From Rickettsiales endosymbiont of Stachyamoeba lipophora (GTDB lineage: Bacteria; Pseudomonadota; Alphaproteobacteria; Rickettsiales; 33-17), in assembly GCF_003932735.1 (NCBI RefSeq), contig NZ_CP033611.1, forward strand, positions 1,525,501 to 1,589,500: DNA of 64,000 bases, read 5' to 3'. The position numbers were made by a program, and so were the translations under genes. Shown one piece after another: positions 26,482 through 35,880 of the stretch. The notes beneath the pieces are model-generated. The model saw only the letters and a list, made by a program, of their open reading frames with translations. It did no database searches and was not told where the DNA came from. The first letter of the stretch is position 1, and each line of letters opens with the position of its first letter.

Positions 26482-27597
26482 TTAACTAAGCAGCTTTTTA
26501 ATCTTTTTAGGTATGGATTGCCACCATTTAATTTCAGCTACATCTGAAACAGCTATCAAATTAAATTCAATTTTTTCGGCGGTATCAGGTAACGATACTT
26601 TTAATTTGCCAATAACTTGGTTTCTTCTGATAGGAGCTGCTACATTATGAGCAACTACCTCATGCCTAATTTGATTTTTTTTAAGTTTAGGAACAGTAAA
26701 TATTACATCTTTTGCTACTGTAACTGGCACTTGTTCTTCTGCACCGCCTTCTATTTTAATTTTGGCAACTTCTTGATGTTTTTTAAACATCTCTACATTT
26801 TCATAATTTAAAAAACCATATTGTAGAAGCTTATAAGCTTCATTGGTACGATCCTTAAAGGTATCAAGACCGTTAACTACTAAAATAAGCCTACGGTTAT
26901 TTTGCTTGGCTGATAAAGCCACTCCATAACCTGCAATTTCAGTATGGCCTGTTTTTAATCCATCCACTCCAATACTCATATCAAGTAAACTATTGCGGTT
27001 TTGCTGTTTAATACCATTAAAAGTGAATTCTTTTATTCCAAAATATTGGTAAAATTCAGGAAAATCATCAATTACTCTTTTAGATAAGATTGCTAAATCT
27101 TTAGCGCTCATTATATGTCCTTCTTCTGGCCAGCCAGTAGAATTTTTAAATACCGAATTGGTAAGCCCAAGCTCTTTAGCCTTTTGATTCATTAAATCAA
27201 CAAAAACTTCCTCGCTACCTGCAATACCTTCTGCTAAGGCAACCGAAGCATCGTTACCAGATTGTACAATAACGCCCTTAAGTAAATCTTCCATTGTAGC
27301 TTGGTCATTTAAAGGTAAGAACATTTTTGAACCTTGCATACGCCAGGCTTTTTCACTAATTAAAAATTTATGATCTAAATTAAAATTGCCATTTTTAATT
27401 TGCTCAAAAGCTACGTAAATAGTCATGAGTTTACTCATAGAAGAAGGTGTCATTGGTAGATCCGCCTCCTTCTCAAACAACACATGACCTGTATCATAAT
27501 CTTGCAATACCACATGTTTTGCAAGAGTATCTAATGCTTGAGCATTAAGTGAATGACAAACTAAAAAGACAGTAGAAAGTAAAAAAAGCTTTTTCAT
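26482..27597 (-). CDS. D-alanyl-D-alanine carboxypeptidase, PBP5/6 type (peptidase S11)
   Basis: The start MKKLFLLSTVFLVCHSLNAQA gives a signal peptide, so ATG 27595-27597 is chosen over one seven codons upstream. The penicillin-binding motifs are present: SMSK (S53, K56), SGN (113-115) and KTG in VDGLKTGHTE. The C-terminal PBP5_C-like beta domain and a final amphipathic stretch (EIKWWQSIPKKIKKLLS) probably anchor it to the membrane. It removes the terminal D-Ala from peptidoglycan pentapeptides. rlpA lies 22 nt upstream; this rlpA-dac order is common in Alphaproteobacteria. Confidence 0.93.
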   Translation of the reverse strand: MKKLFLLSTVFLVCHSLNAQALDTLAKHVVLQDYDTGHVLFEKEADLPMTPSSMSKLMTIYVAFEQIKNGNFNLDHKFLISEKAWRMQGSKMFLPLNDQATMEDLLKGVIVQSGNDASVALAEGIAGSEEVFVDLMNQKAKELGLTNSVFKNSTGWPEEGHIMSAKDLAILSKRVIDDFPEFYQYFGIKEFTFNGIKQQNRNSLLDMSIGVDGLKTGHTEIAGYGVALSAKQNNRRLILVVNGLDTFKDRTNEAYKLLQYGFLNYENVEMFKKHQEVAKIKIEGGAEEQVPVTVAKDVIFTVPKLKKNQIRHEVVAHNVAAPIRRNQVIGKLKVSLPDTAEKIEFNLIAVSDVAEIKWWQSIPKKIKKLLS

Positions 27598-27619
27598 AAC
27601 CAAATAATTAAGTTGCAAG

Positions 27620-28417
27620 TTATTGTTGTATAATAATTACATCATGATTATGGTTAGTTTTTATTTTACTTGCAACATCTTTTGTTACTAATTTATTCTC
27701 AAAAGGGCCAACTAATACTTTATAAAGCTTAGAGTTACGTTCGCGGGTAATTTTAATATCCCCATATTCTTGAAGTTTAACAGCTATGTGATTAGCATTA
27801 ACCCTGTTTTTAAATGCTCCGAGCTGAAGAAGATATTTTTTGTTAGCTCCATTAACAGATGTAGCAGTTTTAGGCTTTTTCAGCCTAAGTTGATGTAATA
27901 ATTCTTCCGTTTGCTTAGGTAAATATTCAACTTTAACCTTAGCAAGCCCTTCCTTTTTAAAGCCAAGTAAATATGCAGCACGTTCGGAAACATCAATCAA
28001 CCTATCCTTAAGAGAAGGACCACGATCATTCACCATTAAAATTACTGAATTGCCATTCTTTAAATTAGTTACCCTAATCATAGAAGGAATAGGTAAGGTC
28101 CGGTGAGCGGCTGTTAATGAATTTTTATTATAAGTATCCCCATTAGCAGTCATTTTACCATGGAAACCATCATTTCCACCATACCACGAAGATAAACCAA
28201 GCTTACTATATTTATAAAGATGGGTATTTTCTGGATCAAAGTTATTATCTTTAGTTTTCGCTTCCATAAAAGTGCTAGTTTTAATATGCCCTTTATACGG
28301 TCTTTGTAAGTAAACGTAATCTTGAGTTTCATTTACTGAGATATCACCAACGTTTTGTTGCGGTTGGCATGCGTTAAAAAAGAAAATTACTAAGATAAAT
28401 GTTAATATTTTGCTCAT
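27620..28417 (-). CDS. rlpA: Septal ring lytic transglycosylase RlpA family lipoprotein
   Basis: The N-terminus is a lipoprotein signal with lipobox FNAC (C17). A double-psi beta-barrel follows: GLSSWYGGNDGFHGKMTANG, TAAHRTLPIPSMIRVTNLKN, MVNDRGP with the catalytic-type Asp, and LIDVSERAAYLLGF. The C-terminal SPOR domain (KYLLQLGAFKNRVNANHIAV, YKVLVGPF) binds denuded glycan at division sites. RlpA cleaves such naked glycan strands. It lies between pyrE and the D-Ala carboxypeptidase gene. Confidence 0.93.
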   Translation of the reverse strand: MSKILTFILVIFFFNACQPQQNVGDISVNETQDYVYLQRPYKGHIKTSTFMEAKTKDNNFDPENTHLYKYSKLGLSSWYGGNDGFHGKMTANGDTYNKNSLTAAHRTLPIPSMIRVTNLKNGNSVILMVNDRGPSLKDRLIDVSERAAYLLGFKKEGLAKVKVEYLPKQTEELLHQLRLKKPKTATSVNGANKKYLLQLGAFKNRVNANHIAVKLQEYGDIKITRERNSKLYKVLVGPFENKLVTKDVASKIKTNHNHDVIIIQQ

Positions 28418-28430
28418 AGTTTTCCTTAAA

Positions 28431-29021
28431 TTATTGTTGAGAGTACCTACTTCCTGGCTTCACAGCCTCAGTACCCTTAAGGTGATCAGGTAAATTTTCA
28501 TGATCATAAGTAGGCACATCGATATTAATTAAACTTATCAATGGTGTGTTACCTACTAAGTCGGATTTAGATCTATTGATCAAGCTAGCTTCAGCAATAA
28601 TTTTGCCACCAAGAGTTTCAATTAATTTATAAGTTTCTATAGAAGATTTGCCTGTAGTAACTACATCTTCCACAACTAAAATTCTGCTACCAGGAGCTAT
28701 TTCAAACCCTCTTCTAAGTTCAAATACTCCATTAACTCTTTCACAGAAAATATTAGGAAGGCTAAGATGGCGCGATAATTCAAATCCAACCAAAATGCCA
28801 CCCATTGCAGGAGAAACTACTAAATCAAAAGCATCTTCTCCAAATTTATAAACAATTTTTTTTGCAAGTTCTTTGCATAATAGCTCAGCTTTATTAGGAT
28901 ACATTAGAAGCTTAGCGCATTGTATATAAGTATCACTATGTAAGCCGGATGAAAGCTTAAAATGACCATTGAGCATTGCCCCACATTCTTCTAAAACGCT
29001 AATGATCTGGGCCTTTTCCAT
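28431..29021 (-). CDS. pyrE: Orotate phosphoribosyltransferase
   Basis: The 196-aa protein has the PRPP-binding motif RILVVEDVVTTGKSSIETY and the substrate loop region HFKLSSGLHSDTYIQCAKLL. It also carries SPAMGGILVGFELSR. It converts orotate and PRPP to OMP, following PyrD in pyrimidine synthesis. It is 13 nt upstream of rlpA in the same direction, so the pyrE-rlpA-dac genes may share a transcript. Confidence 0.95.
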   Translation of the reverse strand: MEKAQIISVLEECGAMLNGHFKLSSGLHSDTYIQCAKLLMYPNKAELLCKELAKKIVYKFGEDAFDLVVSPAMGGILVGFELSRHLSLPNIFCERVNGVFELRRGFEIAPGSRILVVEDVVTTGKSSIETYKLIETLGGKIIAEASLINRSKSDLVGNTPLISLINIDVPTYDHENLPDHLKGTEAVKPGSRYSQQ

Positions 29022-29097
29022 ATAGCAAATTCCTTAATTTTTAAGTAATTTAAAGTATTCTTGATTAAATAGCAAGCTTTTTTGCAAATCATTAACG

Positions 29098-29616
29098 CTA
29101 AACGATTCTTTTAATCAAATTTTCTTTATTATGTAATAAATGTTTTATCACAGCTACTATATGTAAAAGCAATATAACAAGTAATATATAAGGCAAAAGA
29201 GCATGCATCTTAGAAAAGATTTTTCCTAATGCAAGATTTTTATTAATTAAATCAGGCATTTGAATTCCAAACATGCTTACTTTATAGCCAAATGAATTAG
29301 ACATCATATATCCTGACAACGGCACAATCAAAGTTAAAACATAAAGCAAAAAATGAACTATTTTAGCTAATTGCCGTTGCAGAAAGGGGATGCTTCCAGG
29401 TAGCTCAGGAACATAGGACAATAATCTGGCAGCAAGCCTAAAAATAAAAAGGATTAAGATCAATATGCCAATCGACTTATGAGTCGAATATAGCTGCCAT
29501 TTTAAATCAGAACCTTCTAGCTCCGTCATAATAATGCCTGATGTCAGCATCCCTAAAACTAATAATGCTATAAACCAATGTAAAATCCTAAGTGAAAAAT
29601 GATACTTTTTTTGCAT
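29098..29616 (-). CDS. Cytochrome b561 family membrane protein
   Basis: The 172-aa protein has four membrane helices. Histidines suited to heme b occur in LRILHWFIALLVLG (helix 1), YSTHKSIGILILI (helix 2), KIVHFLLYVLTLIVPLSGYM (helix 3) and LLLHIVAVIKHLL (helix 4). This matches bacterial CybB-type cytochrome b561, which moves electrons between quinol and periplasmic acceptors. Its partner is unknown. It follows the pilin/LamG operon by 13 nt, so it may be co-transcribed, although the function appears unrelated. Confidence 0.88.
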   Translation of the reverse strand: MQKKYHFSLRILHWFIALLVLGMLTSGIIMTELEGSDLKWQLYSTHKSIGILILILFIFRLAARLLSYVPELPGSIPFLQRQLAKIVHFLLYVLTLIVPLSGYMMSNSFGYKVSMFGIQMPDLINKNLALGKIFSKMHALLPYILLVILLLHIVAVIKHLLHNKENLIKRIV

Positions 29617-29629
29617 TTTTTAACTTCTC

Positions 29630-30760
29630 CTAATTAGTGTCATTTCCTGGAGCACTTGCTGTGATCATCCATTTTTTTCTTAAATACATCTCTATTTCTG
29701 CTCGTTCGCCATGGCTTAATGGATAACTGAACATAACAATTTCTCCAATTTTGCCTTGTAATCCTGTGCTAACTAATCCACTATGCGCACCTATTACAAA
29801 TCTTGAAATGCTCCCGAGTATTGCAGTATAATTTCTCGTAAAAATATTTTGCCTATTAACCATGTGCGGAGATAAGTAATTATTATCAGTACTATACAGT
29901 TGTTGATAAGGGTTTAAATAAAAGTCAATGGTAGGACCTTCTGTACCAAAAGCATCAATTAACCCTTTGGGATTAACCACTATAGTTGCAAGCATTATAG
30001 AAGAGCCAGTAGTGGCATTATTTTTAAGTAAACCATCTCTGGAATCCAATCTGTCAACATCAGGATCATTGCTATATAGTTTAAAAACTCCATGTTGAGC
30101 ACCCCCTGCCTCGTCATAATACAAGCCAAAAAAGTTACCCGCACTTTGCTCGGCAAAAATTACCCCGTCAGTAGTGCTAGCTGCTCCATCAATTTCAAAC
30201 ACAGCAAAAATAGTAAAGCCATTTGTTAGATTGATAGGAGCAGTTGCTGTGCTAAGCATATGTTTGTCATTTAGCTCATTGGTAAAAAAGCATAAAAATG
30301 GTTTACTGAAGAAATAGGCGTAAGTACTATTATTTTGTCTGCACAATGTAGGAGCCTTGGCAGCATTAGTCTGCACTAAATGCCTACCCTTGCCAGATTT
30401 ATCTACTACATAGTTTATTATAGGAGAATCAAACCTAACTAAAGGCAAATAACCGTCTCCATTAGGGTCACTAGCATCATACCAAGCTTCAAGCCTAGTG
30501 GGATCAAACCGAGTTAAATCTAAAATATAATTACCTGAATCCTTACATGCTCCAAATTTAACGCTGCCTGCGTTTAAATTAAAATTAGGCATTCTTCCAT
30601 CAGAGCAACGGCATGAATAAGCAAAAGTAGCGCTATTTGCCTGTTTATAAGAAATGTCTTTTTCTACTACTGAATTATAAGGACATGCATAACCCGCACT
30701 TGCAGGATTAACAGCATAAAAAGACCCGATCAACAAAAATAACAATCTAATTACAAACAT
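29630..30760 (-). CDS. Secreted LamG/concanavalin-like protein of a pilin operon
   Basis: The 376-aa protein starts with a signal peptide (FVIRLLFLLIGSFYAVNPASA). A Cys-rich segment follows (residues 25-75, with paired Cys in YACPY, CRCSDG and ACKDSG). A LamG-like jelly-roll comes next: LEAWYDASDPNGDGY, VDKSGKGRHLVQTNAAKAPT, GFTIFAVFEI, FVIGAHSG, and the family-typical end GKIGEIVMFSYPLSHGERAE. Such domains bind sugars or proteins outside the cell. The ATG overlaps the upstream gene by 14 nt, so the three genes are translationally coupled. Role as an adhesin or minor tip protein is inference. Confidence 0.75.
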   Translation of the reverse strand: MFVIRLLFLLIGSFYAVNPASAGYACPYNSVVEKDISYKQANSATFAYSCRCSDGRMPNFNLNAGSVKFGACKDSGNYILDLTRFDPTRLEAWYDASDPNGDGYLPLVRFDSPIINYVVDKSGKGRHLVQTNAAKAPTLCRQNNSTYAYFFSKPFLCFFTNELNDKHMLSTATAPINLTNGFTIFAVFEIDGAASTTDGVIFAEQSAGNFFGLYYDEAGGAQHGVFKLYSNDPDVDRLDSRDGLLKNNATTGSSIMLATIVVNPKGLIDAFGTEGPTIDFYLNPYQQLYSTDNNYLSPHMVNRQNIFTRNYTAILGSISRFVIGAHSGLVSTGLQGKIGEIVMFSYPLSHGERAEIEMYLRKKWMITASAPGNDTN

Positions 30761-32444
30761 TGGTAAACCATCTATTCATCAAATATTCTGTTACTTTACT
30801 TCTTTCCAACATAGTTAATGATCGGTTATACACTAAATACTCCCCTAAGAACCCTGACATACCAAAACGTAATCCTAAACCGGCTGATTGCACATAATTA
30901 GCATTCCAAGGAATTGAATTATTTTCATGTAAAAACAAACCATCTTTATTATAGAAAAATATATTTAAACCATATAAAGGTGGCGCAGTTAAATTATAAT
31001 TTAATTCAATAATGACCGGCTGGTTATAATAATCAGTTTTTGATAGATACATCCCCAAGCTTTGCTGTCCACATATCGATAAATAAATTGAAGTTCTTTT
31101 GTTAGTATCTGCGTTAAATAGAAAAGGTTGAGTTATCAAATTTTTATTAAACAATCCTGCTATTAGTTCATTGGTTGCAGTATTACAGCCTCCATAAACC
31201 CCTGAATGCGGCCAAGCGATACCACCATTTCTCATTTTTCCTACATAAAAAATGCTAAAATCGGTATTTAATGGGGCTAAATTAATTTGGTAATAGCTAT
31301 TATCTGAATTAAATAATATGCCATTTTTGCTATATTCCGGCACATTCCAGTATTGACCTGAGGAACTAGCAACAGCATTAGTTCCAGAACCAGTTTTATT
31401 ATAAATAGTGTTTATAAACGCTCCTAAAGCTGGTGCAATTCCATTGCCGCTTGGATCATTTGCATCGAGCCACACAGTCAAGTTAGCTATATCACTTGGT
31501 CTAAAAGCGCAAAAAGCTGTAGGATTGTTGCAAAGTTCCCTTACGGCTACTGCAGAATCAACCACCTGATCTATAAAAGCTGCTGTTATGCTTCCTGATG
31601 AGCTAATGGGCTTGGTTAATATGGTAGTTGCATTATCACATATTCGTGGTTCAACAAATATAGGACTTCTACCATTTTTATTTGCAGTAAAATAATTTTT
31701 TTGCTTAAAAGCCACAATATCATCATATCGAGCAGTGCGGACAGCTTGGATATAAGTTTTATTGCTACTGTGATTAGTATTTTCTGCTTCTATACCACTT
31801 GCGCCAGCCGGATTAATGGCAGTATTTTTACCCCAGGCTGCCTCCTCACCATTAGGACCATGACTTATTATTACATAAGCTGCACCAAAATTATTAGGAG
31901 GAGATGCATTAATATTGGTTAAGTCCTGTCCTTCAATATTTACTACCCGGATATCTCCATTATAAGGAGAGTTACTACTATCCAAACCATTAAAAGTAGC
32001 AGTGCTTCCTAAACCTTTTGCTAAGCGGTAGGTGAATTTTCTATTCCAGCCATCATAAGCCACTTCATCATTAATCTGCAAAGTTCTTACCGGTACCATA
32101 CCGGTAGCATTAATAACAGTAATATCACATTCATTACTGAGCACATTAAACACACCAGTTGAATAACCAAACCCTGCATTATATTCCAAAGAATTACCTG
32201 GAGCAGGACAAGGAAGAAAGCCATTAACATTATAATAATTTTTAATAGCATTTTCAATTAATGCAACATGCTCAAGAGTTTTTTTATACCTATCAGCTTC
32301 ATTAATTTTACCAAAAAAGCCAATACCTAAAGTAAATAAAAAAGCAATGATCGATAAAGAAATTGATAACTCTAAAATCGTATAACCGTTATGAGTTCTA
32401 TGTTTTGCTTGATTGTTGTTACGCACTTGGGTTCCAAAATCCAT
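30747..32444 (-). CDS. Prepilin-like protein fused to a LamG-like domain
   Basis: The start MDFGTQVRNNN (ATG 32442-32444) gives a short basic leader, then the prepilin site G|YTILELSISLSIIAFLFTL with Glu at +5. The next helix ends ALIENAIKNYYNVNGFLPCPA, a pseudopilin pattern. The rest contains YVIISHGPNGEEAAWG and, from about residue 310, a LamG-like domain (LTVWLDANDPSGNGI, FSIFYVGKM, FLGEYLVYNRSLTMLERSK) matching that of the gene downstream. Large C-terminal domains on minor pilins usually act at the pilus tip. The start overlaps the upstream prepilin gene by 26 nt. Confidence 0.75.
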   Translation of the reverse strand: MDFGTQVRNNNQAKHRTHNGYTILELSISLSIIAFLFTLGIGFFGKINEADRYKKTLEHVALIENAIKNYYNVNGFLPCPAPGNSLEYNAGFGYSTGVFNVLSNECDITVINATGMVPVRTLQINDEVAYDGWNRKFTYRLAKGLGSTATFNGLDSSNSPYNGDIRVVNIEGQDLTNINASPPNNFGAAYVIISHGPNGEEAAWGKNTAINPAGASGIEAENTNHSSNKTYIQAVRTARYDDIVAFKQKNYFTANKNGRSPIFVEPRICDNATTILTKPISSSGSITAAFIDQVVDSAVAVRELCNNPTAFCAFRPSDIANLTVWLDANDPSGNGIAPALGAFINTIYNKTGSGTNAVASSSGQYWNVPEYSKNGILFNSDNSYYQINLAPLNTDFSIFYVGKMRNGGIAWPHSGVYGGCNTATNELIAGLFNKNLITQPFLFNADTNKRTSIYLSICGQQSLGMYLSKTDYYNQPVIIELNYNLTAPPLYGLNIFFYNKDGLFLHENNSIPWNANYVQSAGLGLRFGMSGFLGEYLVYNRSLTMLERSKVTEYLMNRWFTNVCN

Positions 32445-33483
32445 TATTATATACACATGCATTGTTGTTTGCATTAAAGGTAAGACCGGCAGGACAAGCC
32501 TTAGTAGCAGGCATTTGAGTAGGATAAAGCAAGTAACATGCTTCTTGCAGTACCCACATCATTTCTAAAATAGCCTCATCACCAAAATTAGTGATATGAG
32601 GACTGTTAGTACCAAATTCATCTACATAATCACCACTCACTCTGGTACTTATATAATCATTCCTTAGGTCTGCGGCCATAACTTTAGTAACACCTGCCAG
32701 TGCTGTCGAATTACCTTCACATACTGTGAGTGAAACTAAGCTTCTGCCCGGATCATACACTGAGTTGTTCAGATCTGTTTGGTTTCTAAAATTAACAATA
32801 TGTTGAAAGTTTGATGATAATGTTCCCACTCTGAAAATATTATTTCCGTCTGAGTTTTCTACTTCATCAGTATTAGTAGCAGCAATTTGGCTGCCAGCTT
32901 GAGTAAAAGCGCCTTTTCCATCAGGTCCGTGGCTTATTATAACATAGGCGGCATTTGAAGTTAAAGTGGTGGTGCCCCCTAAATCCTGAATCACTAAATT
33001 AGCAGCTCCGCTGCCAAAGCTTGAAGGAGTACATCCAGCATTACTGCAAAGGTTAGGACTAGTCACATATGTAAATTTTCTTCCCCATGCATCTAGCATA
33101 TAATCACTAAGTAAGCCTAAACTGATAATAGGTATTGAACCAACATTGCTTGCACAAATACTTGCTGTAAAATTTTCATTACCAAACCCTACACCCGTAC
33201 TAGTATTTAATGTACCATAAGTTTGAATGTTAAGCGCAGGACATGGCAACCTGCCATAAGTCTGTACAAAAGTTTCTAATGCGTCAGTTATTTTTATAAT
33301 TCTTTCCTGGGTTTCTTTGTATTTTACGGCGTGACTATTTAATGTAGGTAATATCCAAGTAATATAACCAGACATAATTAGTCCGGCTATCATAATTAGC
33401 ACAGATAACTCAAGCAAACTAAAAGCGCGATACTTTCTAAGCTTACAATGCTGAGTATTTAATGAATTATCTAGCTTTTTCAT
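32419..33483 (-). CDS. Prepilin-like protein, first gene of a three-gene operon
   Basis: The 354-aa protein begins with a 20-residue basic leader, then A|FSLLELSVLIMIAGLIMSGY with Glu at +5. The residue before the cut is Ala rather than the usual Gly. ITDALETFVQTYGRLPCPAL follows, as in the next gene, and YVIISHGPDGKGAF is shared too, so the two are paralogues. The C-terminus is Cys-containing (KACPAGLTFNANNNACV) and has no LamG domain. It would be processed by a prepilin peptidase and built into a pilus or type II-like pseudopilus. No assembly genes are adjacent; pilT at 14.4 kb is a possible partner. Confidence 0.75.
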   Translation of the reverse strand: MKKLDNSLNTQHCKLRKYRAFSLLELSVLIMIAGLIMSGYITWILPTLNSHAVKYKETQERIIKITDALETFVQTYGRLPCPALNIQTYGTLNTSTGVGFGNENFTASICASNVGSIPIISLGLLSDYMLDAWGRKFTYVTSPNLCSNAGCTPSSFGSGAANLVIQDLGGTTTLTSNAAYVIISHGPDGKGAFTQAGSQIAATNTDEVENSDGNNIFRVGTLSSNFQHIVNFRNQTDLNNSVYDPGRSLVSLTVCEGNSTALAGVTKVMAADLRNDYISTRVSGDYVDEFGTNSPHITNFGDEAILEMMWVLQEACYLLYPTQMPATKACPAGLTFNANNNACVYNNGFWNPSA

Positions 33484-33580
33484 TTACATTATTAATAAAT
33501 TAGGTATAACATATAAGCAATTTACAAGATTATTGTTAATAAATAGTAAAAATTTCAGCAAATAATTCAGAGAATACATC

Positions 33581-35416
33581 ATGGAATATAATTCAATACG
33601 TAATATCGCCATTATCGCCCACGTGGATCATGGTAAAACCACCTTAATTGACTCAATGCTTGCTCAAGCTGGCACTTTCAGACAACATCAGCAAGTTAAT
33701 GAGCGCGTGATGGATTCAAGTGACCTAGAAAAAGAACGCGGTATCACCATTTTAGCCAAAACTACTGCAATTATACTTAACGACACTAAAATTAATATCC
33801 TTGATACACCGGGCCACGCTGACTTTGGTGGTGAAGTAGAACGCGTATTAAGTATGGTTGACGGGGTAGTGTTACTGGTAGACTCAGCAGAAGGGCCTCT
33901 TCCTCAAACTAAATTTGTATTAAGTAAAGCCTTAAAATTGGGGATTAAACCCATTGTAGTAATTAATAAAATTGATCGTAGTGATGCGCGTCCTGATGAA
34001 ATTTTAGATGAAATTTTTGATTTATTTGTATCCTTAGATGCTTCCGATGAACAATTAGATTTTCCTACTCTGTATGCATCAGGTAGGAATGGTTGGGCAG
34101 TAAAAGATTTAAATGAAAAATCTGATAATCTTAATGCTTTATTTGATGTGATTAAAAATCACGTTAACCCTCCACGTGTAGATAAAGAAGCTCCCTTTTC
34201 AATGCTAGCTTCAATCCTACACGCTGATCCTTACTTAGGTAGAATCTTAACTGGTAAAGTTTATACCGGTAAGGCCAAAGTAAATATGCCCGTTAAAACC
34301 TTAAGAGGTGATAAACAAATTGAAAGTGGCCGTCTTACCAAAATGTTTACCTTTCATGGTATTGAACGTATTGCAGTTGATGAGATTATGGCAGGTGATA
34401 TTGTAGCAATCGCTGGTCTTGCTGAAACCACAGTTGCAGATACAATTTGTGACCTTCAAGTGGTTAATCCTGTTCCTGCTCAGCCGATTGATCCACCAAC
34501 AATGGCAGTAACAATCAGTGTAAATGATTCACCTATCGCTGGAACAGAAGGTAGTAAAGTAACTTCAAGAATGATTCATGATAGATTAATGCGTGAAGCT
34601 GAAGGTAACGTAGCTATTAAAATTACTGAATCTGAAAGCAAAGAAGCTTTTGAAGTAGGTGGTAGAGGGGAATTACAACTTGGCGTATTAATTGAAACCA
34701 TGCGCCGTGAAGGATTTGAACTTTCAGTATCTCGTCCTAAAGTATTATTCAAAAAAGATGAACAAGGTAAATTACTTGAGCCAATCGAAGAAGCCGTAAT
34801 TGATATCGATGAAGAATTTAGCGGCGTAGTAGTAGAAAAACTTTCCCTTAGAAAAGGTGAAATGACAGAAATGCGTCCTTCCGGCGGAGGCAAAATTAGG
34901 CTGGTATTCCACATACCTGCACGTGGGCTAGTTGGTTACCAAGGTGAATTCTTAACTGATACTCGTGGTACAGGGGTAATTAACCGTCTTTTCTATGCTT
35001 ATGAGCCATTTAAGGGTGAAATTGAAGGGCGTAGAAATGGTGTGCTTATTTCCACCGACTCCGGTCAAGCGGTAGCTTATTCATTAAACACCATTGAAGA
35101 AAGAGGTATTTTATTTGTAAGCCATGGTGATAAAGTTTATACTGGCATGATTATTGGTCAACATTCACGTGATAATGACCTTGAAGTTAACCCGCTTAAA
35201 TCTAAACAGCTCACTAATATGCGTGCTTCAGGTAAGGATGAGGCTATTAAGCTTACTCCTCCAAAAGTTATGACCTTAGAAGAAGCAATTTCTTACATTG
35301 AAGATGATGAGCTAGTTGAAGTAACTCCTAAATCAATTAGGCTTAGAAAAAAATATCTTGATCCTAATGATCGTAAAAGATTTGCTAGAAGCATTACTAA
35401 AAACGCTGGCGCTTAA
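33581..35416 (+). CDS. typA: Ribosome-associated GTPase TypA/BipA
   Basis: The 611-aa protein has full TypA length. The G1 loop AHVDHGKT lies at residues 13-20, G2 in ERGITILAKT, G3 DTPGHADFGGEVERV and G4 NKID. Domains II, III and V follow, with the BipA-specific C-terminal domain (ARGLVGYQGEFLTDTRGTG, GTGVINRLFYAYEPFKG). It binds ribosomes and aids assembly and stress adaptation. It is transcribed divergently from the pilin operon and ends in its own terminator. Codon use and GC look somewhat higher than its surroundings, as expected for a highly conserved gene. Confidence 0.97.
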   Translation: MEYNSIRNIAIIAHVDHGKTTLIDSMLAQAGTFRQHQQVNERVMDSSDLEKERGITILAKTTAIILNDTKINILDTPGHADFGGEVERVLSMVDGVVLLVDSAEGPLPQTKFVLSKALKLGIKPIVVINKIDRSDARPDEILDEIFDLFVSLDASDEQLDFPTLYASGRNGWAVKDLNEKSDNLNALFDVIKNHVNPPRVDKEAPFSMLASILHADPYLGRILTGKVYTGKAKVNMPVKTLRGDKQIESGRLTKMFTFHGIERIAVDEIMAGDIVAIAGLAETTVADTICDLQVVNPVPAQPIDPPTMAVTISVNDSPIAGTEGSKVTSRMIHDRLMREAEGNVAIKITESESKEAFEVGGRGELQLGVLIETMRREGFELSVSRPKVLFKKDEQGKLLEPIEEAVIDIDEEFSGVVVEKLSLRKGEMTEMRPSGGGKIRLVFHIPARGLVGYQGEFLTDTRGTGVINRLFYAYEPFKGEIEGRRNGVLISTDSGQAVAYSLNTIEERGILFVSHGDKVYTGMIIGQHSRDNDLEVNPLKSKQLTNMRASGKDEAIKLTPPKVMTLEEAISYIEDDELVEVTPKSIRLRKKYLDPNDRKRFARSITKNAGA

Positions 35417-35437
35417 TTATTTAGATCATCTACTACT

Positions 35438-35476
35438 AAAAAAGCCTGTCAATTGCTATAATTGATAGGCTTTTTT
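35438..35476 (+). terminator. Rho-independent terminator of typA
   Basis: AAAAAAGCCTGTCAAT and ATTGATAGGCTTTTTT pair over 16 bp with one G-T wobble and a 7-nt loop, ending in T6. It begins 22 nt after the stop. Confidence 0.85.
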
Positions 35477-35820
35477 ATATGTATTTATACTGGTTGAGGA
35501 AAACACTGGTGTATTTTGTAATTAAAAAATATCTGACAATGTTATAAATCAAGGGCAAAAACTTTAGCATTAACTGCCAAGTTTAATCAATCACCTTCTT
35601 CAAATACACCTTGTGGAGTGCTCATTAAAAGGTTGGTATTATCAAATTGTCATTAATACAATTGAAAAAGGTAAATAAAATACTACTCGAGGTTTATAAG
35701 CTGATACTTGGATAAATTGTTTTTTATCATCTTAGGAACGACTGCCAAACAGATCTTTCATCTATAATAACTAACTTTTTTGGAATTTACAGTAAATATT
35801 AATATTTTAATAGCTTATGC
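35477..35820. other. Intergenic, possible decayed coding sequence
   Basis: On the minus strand, short coding-like pieces occur (DNTNLLMSTPQGVFEEGD near 35585-35640; QVSAYKPRVVFYLPFSIVLM near 35660-35710), interrupted by stops and frame changes. No family is recognised. Confidence 0.3.
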
Positions 35821-35849
35821 TTTACAGCCTTACCGTATTACGGTATACT
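35821..35849 (+). promoter_or_regulatory. Promoter with embedded palindromic operator for the toxin-antitoxin module
   Basis: TTTACA (35821-35826), a 17-nt spacer and TATACT (35844-35849) form a good sigma70-type promoter. Within it lies the palindrome TACCGTA-T-TACGGTA (35831-35845), covering the spacer and touching the -10 box. It is 32 nt before the antitoxin ATG. AbrB-type antitoxins repress their own promoters by binding such palindromes, so autoregulation is likely. Confidence 0.65.
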
Positions 35850-35880
35850 TAAATTGTTAACACTTTAATAGTTTGCCATT

